Source: an uncultured Alphaproteobacteria bacterium
Lineage (GTDB): Bacteria > Pseudomonadota > Alphaproteobacteria > UBA6615
NCBI GenBank assembly: GCA_943787745.1
Contig: CALSNJ010000002.1
Span: forward strand, 632,125 to 696,124
Length of the DNA stretch: 64,000 nucleotides
Direction: 5' to 3'
Of the stretch, positions 52,140 through 59,175 are shown piece after piece (the stretch's first letter is position 1; every line of letters begins with the position of its first letter). Under the pieces are notes generated by a model. The model ran no database searches and was not told the DNA's origin. It saw only the letters and a program-made list of their open reading frames with translations. The translations under genes and the position numbers were made by a program.

Positions 52140-52418
52140 TTAGAAGTTTCCCTTGGCAGCCTCGGACAGTATGAGCTTGTCCAGGGTGAGATCAGAAACA
52201 GCCCTGCGAAGACGTTCGTTCTCCTTCTGCAGCCGCTTCAACTCTTTGAGTTGATCCGTCCCCATACCGCCATACTGCTTGCGCCAGCGGTAATAGGTTT
52301 GCTCCGTAATCTGCACCTGGCGGATCGCGTCAATGCGAGCCTGACCTTGCCCGACAAGCACATCAACCTGCCGTAGCTTGGAGACTATCTCTTCGGGTTT
52401 GTGTCGTTTCGTTGCCAT
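52140..52418 (-). CDS. IS3-family transposase OrfA
   Basis: 92 residues from ATG 52418 (MATKRHKPEEIVSKLRQ); an in-frame ATG at 52436 is also possible. Helix-turn-helix TEQTYYRWRKQYGGM and a leucine-zipper-like segment (LKELKRLQKENERLRRAVSDLTLDKLIL) are visible. It partners OrfB in the same element. Confidence 0.93.
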   Translation of the reverse strand: MATKRHKPEEIVSKLRQVDVLVGQGQARIDAIRQVQITEQTYYRWRKQYGGMGTDQLKELKRLQKENERLRRAVSDLTLDKLILSEAAKGNF

Positions 52419-52474
52419 CCTTGATCCTCCGTTCACTAAAATACACGGTGGACCAATTCAATGGGGGTGGATCA

Positions 52475-52651
52475 ATCGGTATCGACGTCATCGCCATCAA
52501 AGCTTGCGGTAACTAAAGCACCATCTTCATCTGCTGCCGAAGCAACATCCTCAACCACCGGCGCATCGTTATTGAGATCGACAGGCTCACCATCAACGAG
52601 CACAACCAGGTCTTCCCAGTCCTGAACCTTCAAACCCAGATTGGAGAATGT
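52475..52651 (-). pseudogene. In-frame continuation of the RTX-type gene beyond a stop codon, cut by the IS
   Basis: Downstream of the TAG at 52652-52654 the same frame stays open: TFSNLGLKVQDWEDLVVLVDG, then NNDAPVVEDVASAADEDGALVTASFDGDDVDTD. The last stretch is a typical VCBS/cadherin-like repeat of large RTX adhesins. The frame runs to the IS boundary at 52474, where the IS end supplies TGA. So the original gene continued through 52652 and far beyond, and was cut by the element. Confidence 0.75.
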
Positions 52652-53338
52652 CTACTTGGCGCCGGAATCGGTGCCCGCGTTTGAATTGTCCGCGATGAAT
52701 TCATTCAGCGCGACAAGATCAGACAGAATGCCTGCATCAGAGAACTGATCGGCCGTCAGCGAAATAACGAGGGTATCAGTCCCTGTGCCGCCATCGTACC
52801 AATCGACTCCGCCGCCGTTCTCACCTGCGACGAACACACCGATATCGTCGCCACTATCGCCATCAACTCTATCCTGGCCGACGCCACCGTCGAGTATGTC
52901 GTTGCCCGAACCACCGTTCAGAACGTCGTTGCCCAACTCGCCAAAAACGATGTCGTCGCCTGACCCACCATTCAGGTAGTCATTGAACGAAACATCACCG
53001 CTGCCACTGGCACTTCCAGAACCCTTGCCCGAACCGCTGGCCGACCCAGACCCCTTGCCCGATCCACTACCTGATCCAGAGCCACTGCCTGACCCAGACC
53101 CCTTGCCTGACCCACTGCCTGATCCGCTGCCTGACCCAGAGCCCTTGCCCGATCCGCTACCCGAACCGTCTGCAATGTCACCGTCGCCCCGAAGGACATC
53201 GTTGCCGCTGCCGCCATAAATGCGATCATCGCCTGCGCCACCCGTCAGGGTGTCGTTGCCACCATAGCCGTAGATCTTGTCAGATCCATCGGTGCCGTCG
53301 AGCGTGTTGTCGCCGTTATTGCCTTTAATGCGTGCCAT
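52652..53338 (-). CDS. RTX-type calcium-binding protein, N-terminal fragment of a type I secretion substrate
   Basis: 228 residues ending at an in-frame TAG. Blocks of glycine-rich RTX nonapeptides lie at 7-50 (GGAGDDRIYGGSGNDVL) and 122-165 (GGSGDDIVFGELGNDVLNGG). Between them, residues 58-114 are almost only Gly and Ser with a Lys every 6 to 19 residues, then SASGSG repeats. A region resembling a bacterial cadherin-like start follows. RTX proteins bind Ca2+ and leave by type I secretion, normally with a C-terminal signal that this fragment lacks. The adaptor gene remnant across the IS belongs to the same system. The frame continues past the stop. Confidence 0.8.
   Translation of the reverse strand: MARIKGNNGDNTLDGTDGSDKIYGYGGNDTLTGGAGDDRIYGGSGNDVLRGDGDIADGSGSGSGKGSGSGSGSGSGSGKGSGSGSGSGSGSGSGKGSGSASGSGKGSGSASGSGDVSFNDYLNGGSGDDIVFGELGNDVLNGGSGNDILDGGVGQDRVDGDSGDDIGVFVAGENGGGVDWYDGGTGTDTLVISLTADQFSDAGILSDLVALNEFIADNSNAGTDSGAK
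52997..53167 (-). repeat. Low-complexity Gly-Ser-Lys coding repeat
   Basis: Codes for residues 58-114 of the RTX fragment: units of GSGSG and GSGKGSGS, turning to GSASGSGK at the end. The DNA is a run of short degenerate repeats based on a GG(A/C)AGTGG-like core, prone to slippage. It separates two RTX blocks and acts as a long flexible linker. Confidence 0.8.
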
Positions 53339-53799
53339 ATTCCATCGCCTTCAATGCGCTGTACTTCACGGGGGTTTGCGAACTGATTTCCTGCATATGC
53401 CATAGACAGTTCAAATTCATAAACTGTTAAGAAGCAAGAAACGTACCAGTTCCAACTTGCTACCTTACGTACCAGGCGCAACGCGCGCCAAAACACATCT
53501 CGAACCAAACGCCCGGTAGCCTCCCCCGCTCTCGGCACGTCTTTTGATCGAAATTACAACCTTATTGAATGCATTACACAGCGTGTTTCAACCAAATATT
53601 TGGAAAAATTTTATTGAAATTCTCGGGAGTTAGGCCGACTCGACCGCGCAAAAAGGGAGTCAGCCCCTTTCGTTCCAAATCGTCGTCAAACAGGTGTGTG
53701 AATCGCATCTTCCCACCACCGCGACGTGCGCTTCTCGACGCAACAACACCCTGGCATGCTAGGAATGCAGTCTTCATTCCCCAATTTTTCGCAAAATGA
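53339..53799. other. Intergenic region, no supported gene
   Basis: 461 bases between the divergent RTX fragment and DMT exporter. It contains an AT-rich part at about 53555-53625 that could hold promoters for one or both genes. Two short ORFs (76 codons plus, 67 codons minus) cross it in antisense to each other and have no ribosome site or family likeness; I do not call them genes. Confidence 0.4.
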
Positions 53800-54807
53800 G
53801 TGTCTCAATATGAGAAAATTCGCGAAATCCTTCTCCTATTGCACCTCAGGTATCCAGTCATTTTGAACTCTCAAATCCGTTTGCCTGACAAACTCGTTGG
53901 CGTTCTTCTGGCGAGTAGCGCAACAGCTCTTGGTGGAGGCACGGTTGTTCTCACACGCCTGATCATCGAAGAGACCGATTCACTGTCCCTCGCGATGATT
54001 CGATACGGTCTTGCCGCCCTGTTTCTTCTCGGCATCCTTTTGGTCACCACGAGAATTCCGCGGATGGCCCGACGTGATCTCGCCATTCTTGCGGTTTTCG
54101 GCGTGGTCATGTTCTCGGGATTTCCGTTCTTCATGACCCGCGCACTGGAGGACACGACTGCCGCTCGCGGCGCATTGCTGTTCGCCACGATTCCGCTGAT
54201 GACAATCGTAATTGGCGCGGTGTTTGGCGTTGAACGCGTAACCTGGCGCAAACTGGCTGGAATTGGCATCGCGATAGCGGGCGCCGCACTGGCGTTGGGT
54301 GAAAATGTTGGCGCGGCCGCACCGGATGCTCTGCGAGGAGATTTTTTTATGCTCCTCGCCATGCTGTGCGCCGCAGTTTTCAACGTGTTTTCACCCCGCT
54401 ACCTGTTCAGATACGGCTTTTTGCCGGTTGTCGTCTACACCATGCTTGTCGGCACTGGATTTCTAATGATTTTGGCGCTTCTTCTCGGCACACCGCTGCA
54501 TCGCACACTGGCGTTTGACACTCAGGGCTGGGTCATCGTTGTGCTACTCGCCATCCCCGGCGCGGCCCTGATGAACCTCATGTGGGGCCGAGCTTTAACG
54601 CTCATCACGCCGACCCAGGCCACGATCACTGTGGGAATCAACCCAATTACCGCACTTTTGCTCGGAGCCTGGCTGCTTTCCGAGCCAATAACGCTGCGCT
54701 TTATTGGAGGTGTAATCCTGCTCATCGCGGCCATTGTTCTAACCAATCGGGGGCCGCGTGAGACGGTCATCGGAAACGCCAAGGCGAGGTCAGAAAATTC
54801 TCAATAA
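53800..54807 (+). CDS. EamA/DMT family transporter
   Basis: 335 residues from GTG 53800, with ten hydrophobic segments in two EamA repeats (about 30-160 and 180-320), e.g. LAMIRYGLAALFLLGILLV and PITALLLGAWLLSEPITLRFIGGVILLIAAIVL. An inner-membrane exporter of unknown substrate. It is only distantly like the DMT gene at 8183. The first 25 residues before helix 1 are long for the family, so a later start is possible. Convergent with the DUF192 gene, whose stop is adjacent. Confidence 0.84.
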   Translation: MSQYEKIREILLLLHLRYPVILNSQIRLPDKLVGVLLASSATALGGGTVVLTRLIIEETDSLSLAMIRYGLAALFLLGILLVTTRIPRMARRDLAILAVFGVVMFSGFPFFMTRALEDTTAARGALLFATIPLMTIVIGAVFGVERVTWRKLAGIGIAIAGAALALGENVGAAAPDALRGDFFMLLAMLCAAVFNVFSPRYLFRYGFLPVVVYTMLVGTGFLMILALLLGTPLHRTLAFDTQGWVIVVLLAIPGAALMNLMWGRALTLITPTQATITVGINPITALLLGAWLLSEPITLRFIGGVILLIAAIVLTNRGPRETVIGNAKARSENSQ

Positions 54808-55311
54808 TTACAACTGGTTAAACCGCTCATAAACGACTTTATCTCCAGCAGAAATGCCGAGATTCCGTGCAGTACCCGCATTCAGCTCCAGGACAGCCCG
54901 CACCCGCTTGCGCGAGGAGATAACGTCCCGGGATTGCGGAATCGTATTTTCCTCAATTCGCGCAATCGTGCCGTCCCGTTCTATGAACAGCATATCGAGC
55001 GGCAGGAATGTATTTGCCATCCACATTGTCAGCACCCGGTCACGACGATGCAGAAACAACATGCCCTCGTTGTCCGCCATCTCGCGACGAAACATCAGGC
55101 CCCGTGATTTTTGTTCGCTCGTCTCAGCAAGTTCCACATTGAATTCGAAAACATCCCCCCGTCTCGCCACAATCGAAAGAGTGTCCCGCTCGAATTCCAC
55201 ATCCTGCTGCGCAGATAGTGGTAGTGGGCTCGATAGAATCAGCAGCCCCACTACCAGTATTGGCGAAAATATGGAGACCACTATTTTCAATATTTTCATA
55301 TATATGAGCAT
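54808..55311 (-). CDS. DUF192 family secreted protein
   Basis: 167 residues from ATG 55311 (GAGGA 5-9 bases upstream), with a signal peptide ending near LSA-QQ. The DUF192 domain has the motifs FNVELAETSEQKSRGLMFRREM, GMLFLHRRDRVLTMWMANTFLPLDMLFI and RAVLELNAGTARNLGISAGDKV. Function unknown; the fold is a small beta barrel found in periplasmic proteins. Its start overlaps the end of the deacetylase-like gene upstream by 16 bases. Confidence 0.88.
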   Translation of the reverse strand: MLIYMKILKIVVSIFSPILVVGLLILSSPLPLSAQQDVEFERDTLSIVARRGDVFEFNVELAETSEQKSRGLMFRREMADNEGMLFLHRRDRVLTMWMANTFLPLDMLFIERDGTIARIEENTIPQSRDVISSRKRVRAVLELNAGTARNLGISAGDKVVYERFNQL

Positions 55312-56489
55312 TTATCCTCATTCTTCACATAAATATTATAGGCGGCCGACACGAGGTCTCTAACCTCTCGCCTGACGGCCATTGGCGAAGGCACATCGGC
55401 CAAGGTGTTAAACCAGTGCGAGGGTGGGTTGCGACCGCCTGCGCGATTCCATGTCAAAGCTTGCAGAACTTCTTGCGCCAGTACTGGTAGTGATGCATCA
55501 AAATCGAGTCCATTTAGCGTTCCCCAGACACCCGTCCAACACCGAGCCACGCTCCAGGGATTGTAACCACCGCCACCGGTTATGAGCACACGCGGGACGG
55601 CGGTTATAACCTGAGCAACGGCTTCCCAGATCGCGGTGTTGGTCAACTCCATCCGACTGAGCGGATCATCCGCCAATGCGTCAGCTCCGCATTGCAGGAC
55701 CAATACCTCCGGTTTGTAGCGCGCGATAATCGGCAACACGATCTCTTCAACAATCAGACGAAACTCTGAATCTCGCAATCCACGCGGAACCGGAATATTT
55801 GCCGCGGTGCCGCCTTCCGTATCCGAGAGTTTTCCGGAAAACGGCCAACGACGTTCTTCATGGATCGAAATCGTGAAAACACTGGCGTCCCCCGCAAATG
55901 CATCCTGCACGCCGTTCCCATGATGGGCATCGAAATCCAGATACAATATCCGTGTGAACCCCAAATCCTGGAGACGAAGCAGCCCGAGCGCGAGATCATT
56001 GAAGTAGCAAAAACCGCTCGCACGGTCCGGACGGCCGTGATGGGTGCCCCCGGCCGGGCTGTAAACGATGCCCTCATCAACCGAACCCAGTATTTCCGCA
56101 CCTTTCAACACAGCCCCTGCAGAGATCGCAGGACGGCTGTACATCGTGTCGTGGATCGGGTTTTCGAGACGCCCGAGATTGAATCTCTCCCGGTCTGCAG
56201 ACGAAAGCGTCAGTGTTTGTTCCCCTTCCCGCAACGCCCGCAGATAGACAGGATCGTGAAACCGCACAATTTCGGCCGGACTGGCCGGGCCGCTTTCAAT
56301 ATAGGTGTCGTCGGGCAACCATCCCATTGCACGGCACAAATCGATGGTCGCGGGCACACGCGGCACTGAAAGAGGGTGTTTGGGGCCGAAGGTCGAGCGG
56401 CGATAAATGTCATTTCCGATGAACAAAGGGCGCGAAAGTCGCCGGACCGGACGTGATGATGTGCTGTTCACGGCGAAAGACATATCCAT
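55296..56489 (-). CDS. Histone deacetylase family protein (AcuC/acetylpolyamine amidohydrolase-like)
   Basis: About 397 residues from ATG 56489 (a TTG precedes it, and ATG 56483 also fits). The deacetylase motifs are all present: HP at 39-40, GGTHHG (His150/151 pair), LDFDAHHGNGVQ with the Zn-binding Asp and His, QCGADALADDPL, and GGGGYNPW. Bacterial members remove acetyl groups from acetoin-pathway enzymes, polyamines or other small amides; the target here is unknown. Co-directional with, and overlapping, the DUF192 gene. Confidence 0.9.
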   Translation of the reverse strand: MDMSFAVNSTSSRPVRRLSRPLFIGNDIYRRSTFGPKHPLSVPRVPATIDLCRAMGWLPDDTYIESGPASPAEIVRFHDPVYLRALREGEQTLTLSSADRERFNLGRLENPIHDTMYSRPAISAGAVLKGAEILGSVDEGIVYSPAGGTHHGRPDRASGFCYFNDLALGLLRLQDLGFTRILYLDFDAHHGNGVQDAFAGDASVFTISIHEERRWPFSGKLSDTEGGTAANIPVPRGLRDSEFRLIVEEIVLPIIARYKPEVLVLQCGADALADDPLSRMELTNTAIWEAVAQVITAVPRVLITGGGGYNPWSVARCWTGVWGTLNGLDFDASLPVLAQEVLQALTWNRAGGRNPPSHWFNTLADVPSPMAVRREVRDLVSAAYNIYVKNEDKCSYI

Positions 56490-56565
56490 CAACTAGCGTT
56501 TTGTCCCGGACTTCGCAATCACCGTCGTTGACGAGTTAGGGCCCCACACACCATAGTGATTTCAA

Positions 56566-56659
56566 CCACATGGGGAGCCATTTCGGCTGAGAGGTCCTGC
56601 CAAATCCGGCGAGACGACCCTTGGAACCTGATCCGGTTAACACCGGCGGAGGGACGTGG
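56566..56659 (+). ncRNA. TPP riboswitch (THI element)
   Basis: All conserved parts of the thiamine pyrophosphate aptamer are visible: closing stem CCAC (56566-56569) with GTGG (56656-56659), GGGGAGCC, the pyrimidine-sensor GGCTGAGAGG, and the pyrophosphate-sensor part GACCC..GGAACCTGATCCGGTTAACACCGGCGGAGGGA. The ribosome site GGAGGGA (56648-56654) lies inside the aptamer's 3' arm, four bases before... the closing strand ends and the TTG start at 56663 follows. Control is therefore most likely by hiding the ribosome site when TPP is bound. Confidence 0.95.
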
Positions 56660-56662
56660 ACT

Positions 56663-57454
56663 TTGAAAGTGCCCAATTCAGAATCTGGTTTCGCTCCAAC
56701 CTCCGTTGGGCTGCGTGTGCGCGATATGCGGCTCGGCTGGGACAGCAAGATTCTCGTCGAGGGACTTTCCTTCGACGCCGCCCCAAACAGTTGGACCTGC
56801 CTTCTGGGGGAAAGCGGTGTCGGTAAATCGACACTTCTGCGAACCTTTGCCGGGCTCGTGCACCCAATTTCGGGCTCCGTGTTCGAAGGAACCGACAGCG
56901 AAACCGTGATAGGCCGGGTCGCTTATATGGCCCAGCAAGACCTTCTGCTTCCCTGGCTGACGGCAACCGAAAACGTCGCTTTGGGTGCACGATTGCGCCG
57001 CGAAACGCCCGATTTGGCGAAAGTGACCGATTTATTGCACAGAACTGGCATTTCGGATCGAGCCGACGCGCGGCCCGGCGAATTGTCGGGCGGCGAACGT
57101 CAGCGTGTTGCCCTTGCACGCACGCTCATGGAAGAACGCCCGATTGTGCTCATGGATGAGCCCTTCTCGGCCCTCGACGCCATAACCCGGACCCAGTTAC
57201 AGGACCTGGCCTACGAACTCCTGCAGGACCGAACCGTGGTCATGGTCACCCACGACCCCTTTGAAGCGCTGCGCCTTGGGGCCGCGATTTATGTCATCCA
57301 GACAGGGAACAATGACCACCTTGTTCCGCTCATACCACCGGGAACACCTCTGCGCGACCCCACAGACCCGGCTTTGCGCAGCATCTATCACGCCATCATC
57401 GCGGCATTATCCCATCGCGAGTCCGCAAGCGCATTGCGAGCGCGCACATCATGA
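56663..57454 (+). CDS. ABC transporter ATP-binding protein for thiamine precursor uptake
   Basis: 263 residues from TTG 56663, the first start after the riboswitch ribosome site; GTG 56669 is an alternative. Walker A is GESGVGKST, signature LSGGERQRVALART, Walker B PIVLMDEPFSAL, and the switch His is in VMVTHDPFEA. The TPP riboswitch upstream, together with the permease and NMT1/ThiY-like binding protein downstream, marks a ThiXYZ-type importer of a hydroxymethylpyrimidine precursor such as FAMP. Overlaps the permease start by 4 bases. Confidence 0.9.
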   Translation: MKVPNSESGFAPTSVGLRVRDMRLGWDSKILVEGLSFDAAPNSWTCLLGESGVGKSTLLRTFAGLVHPISGSVFEGTDSETVIGRVAYMAQQDLLLPWLTATENVALGARLRRETPDLAKVTDLLHRTGISDRADARPGELSGGERQRVALARTLMEERPIVLMDEPFSALDAITRTQLQDLAYELLQDRTVVMVTHDPFEALRLGAAIYVIQTGNNDHLVPLIPPGTPLRDPTDPALRSIYHAIIAALSHRESASALRARTS

Positions 57455-58212
57455 TGAAAATCCTGCGCCCAATGGTGGTCTTCACAGGAATTCTGATGGT
57501 CTGGCAACTCGTGGTTTGGCTCTTCGATATCGCGCCATTCATTCTTCCGGGGCCGATTTCGGTCATCACCGTTGCCATCGAACGGGCCGATACTCTTGTG
57601 GGACACGCTGGAGTCACGCTGAGCGAAATTCTTCTCGGATTGCTGTTCGGCACAATACTCGGCGTTGGCAGCGCTCTGATCATGGCCTATTTCCGGCAAG
57701 CCAGATCCTGGCTGTTGCCGGTGCTCGTGGTCTCGCAGGCGGTGCCAGTCTTCGCACTGGCACCAGTCCTTGTCCTCTGGTTCGGCTACGGGATAGCCCC
57801 CAAGGTCGCCATGGCGACGCTCATCATCTATTTCCCGGTCACGGCAGCTTTCTATGATGGATTGCGGCGCACCGAGGCCGGCTGGGTTGATCTCGCCCGG
57901 ACCATGGGGGCTTCCAAAGCCACTATTCTGCGCCAGATACGCCTTCCCGCCGCCCTTCCCGCATTTGCATCAGGAGTTCGGGTCGCTGCGGCAGTTGCCC
58001 CCATCGGGGCTGTGGTTGGTGAATGGGTCGGATCATCCGCGGGACTTGGTTACTACATGCTGTTGATGAATGGCCGCGTGCAAACAGCTGCGATGTTTGC
58101 CGCCCTCTTCGTCCTCGCGATCATGTCCGTGTGTATCTATTTCCTGATCGATGCGGCGCTGCGACGCCTGATCGCCTGGCAACCCGAGGCGGATCCCGCC
58201 TCTTTTAACTAA
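57451..58212 (+). CDS. ABC transporter permease for thiamine precursor uptake
   Basis: 253 residues with about six membrane segments and the coupling EAA loop in ARTMGASKATILRQIRLPAALPAFASGVRVA. Typical of the SsuC/ThiX/TauC permease branch. The ATGA overlap with the ATPase gene and the binding-protein gene 26 bases downstream make a single riboswitch-controlled operon. Confidence 0.92.
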   Translation: MMKILRPMVVFTGILMVWQLVVWLFDIAPFILPGPISVITVAIERADTLVGHAGVTLSEILLGLLFGTILGVGSALIMAYFRQARSWLLPVLVVSQAVPVFALAPVLVLWFGYGIAPKVAMATLIIYFPVTAAFYDGLRRTEAGWVDLARTMGASKATILRQIRLPAALPAFASGVRVAAAVAPIGAVVGEWVGSSAGLGYYMLLMNGRVQTAAMFAALFVLAIMSVCIYFLIDAALRRLIAWQPEADPASFN

Positions 58213-58238
58213 CTCACTGTTAATTGGATAATTTCAAA

Positions 58239-59171
58239 ATGAAACGTATCGTAATTGCTGCCCTGCTCTCGGTTTTGTTGGCAACGCCAGCTGCCGCCGA
58301 GAAGCTCACTGTCATGCTCGACTGGTTTGTGAACCCCGATCACGGGCCACTGTTTGTGGCGCTCGAGCGCGGTGAGTTCTCCAAACGCGGGCTGGATGTG
58401 GAGCTGATCGCCCCCGCAGACCCGAACGACCCACCAAAACTGGTCGCGGCGGGCCGCGGTGACGTCGCGATCTCCTACCAGCCCCAATTGCACCTCCAGG
58501 TGGACGCCGGACTGCCGCTCAAGCGCGTGGGAACACTCGTGGCGACGCCGCTGTCTTCGCTTGTTGTACTCGCCGATGGACCTGTGAAATCCATAGCGGA
58601 TCTGAAGGGCCGCAAGGTCGGTTTTTCCGTGGGTGGTTTTGAAGACGCCCTGCTCGGCGCAATGCTGGAGAAACACGGTCTTACGCTTGACGATGTGGAG
58701 CTGGTGAACGTGAACTTCTCGCTCTCCCCATCCCTGATGAGCGGCCAGGTCGCCGCTGTCATTGGCGCCTACCGCAACTTTGAACTCAACCAGATGGATA
58801 TTGAAGGCCGTCCGGGCCGTGCGTTCTACCTCGAAGAAGAAGGCATTCCGGCCTATGACGAGCTGATCATCGTGGCGAAGAGTGACAACACGGACAACCC
58901 GCAGATCGCAGCGTTCTTGGCTGCTGTCGAAGCAGGAACACAGTATCTCATCAATCACCCGGATGCCGCGTGGGAGCTGTTCATCAAAGGCCGCAAGGAC
59001 CTAGACGATGAACTCAACCGTCGGGCATGGCGCGACACGATTCCCCGCTTTGCATTGCGTCCCGCCGCCCTTGATGCAGGCCGGTATCAACGTTTTGCGG
59101 AGTTCTTGAAGGCGCGCGGCATGATCAAAACCATCCCGCCGGTCGAAAGTTATGCCGTGGAGGTACGTTAA
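58239..59171 (+). CDS. Thiamine-precursor ABC transporter substrate-binding protein (NMT1/THI5-like)
   Basis: 310 residues from ATG 58239 with a signal peptide (MKRIVIAALLSVLLATPAAAE). The mature start EKLTVMLDWFVNPDHGPLFVALERGEFSKRGLDVELI is the ThiY pattern, including the DWxPNxxH-like stretch lining the pyrimidine site. It captures the HMP-type precursor in the periplasm. Convergent with the Atm1-type exporter gene, 4 bases from its stop. Confidence 0.93.
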   Translation: MKRIVIAALLSVLLATPAAAEKLTVMLDWFVNPDHGPLFVALERGEFSKRGLDVELIAPADPNDPPKLVAAGRGDVAISYQPQLHLQVDAGLPLKRVGTLVATPLSSLVVLADGPVKSIADLKGRKVGFSVGGFEDALLGAMLEKHGLTLDDVELVNVNFSLSPSLMSGQVAAVIGAYRNFELNQMDIEGRPGRAFYLEEEGIPAYDELIIVAKSDNTDNPQIAAFLAAVEAGTQYLINHPDAAWELFIKGRKDLDDELNRRAWRDTIPRFALRPAALDAGRYQRFAEFLKARGMIKTIPPVESYAVEVR

Positions 59172-59175
59172 GGCG

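Larger units (their letters stand above)
51258..52474 (-). mobile_element. IS3-family insertion sequence, 1217 bp
   Basis: Terminal inverted repeats: left TGACCTGCCCCCACTGACTG and reverse complement of the right TGATCCACCCCCATTGAATT, both continuing GGTCC. It encodes OrfA (52140-52418) and OrfB (51292-52107) on the minus strand. The element differs from the one at 39711 in sequence and ends. Immediate flanks (GGGC left, ATCG right) show no target duplication, consistent with a deletion between two copies of the element that left one copy behind. Confidence 0.87.

Noticed and set aside
52990-53170. Short repeats that could suggest a CRISPR array or minisatellite
   Set aside because: The repeats are codon-periodic and in frame within the RTX gene; there are no unique spacers. 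No CRISPR array was seen anywhere in the window.
50528-53338. tRNA-flanked genomic island
   Set aside because: No integrase gene and no repeat of the tRNA 3' end were found; the disorder here is explained by the IS element.
53569-53799. 76-codon plus ORF and 67-codon antisense ORF before the DMT gene
   Set aside because: No ribosome site, no recognisable family and mutual overlap.
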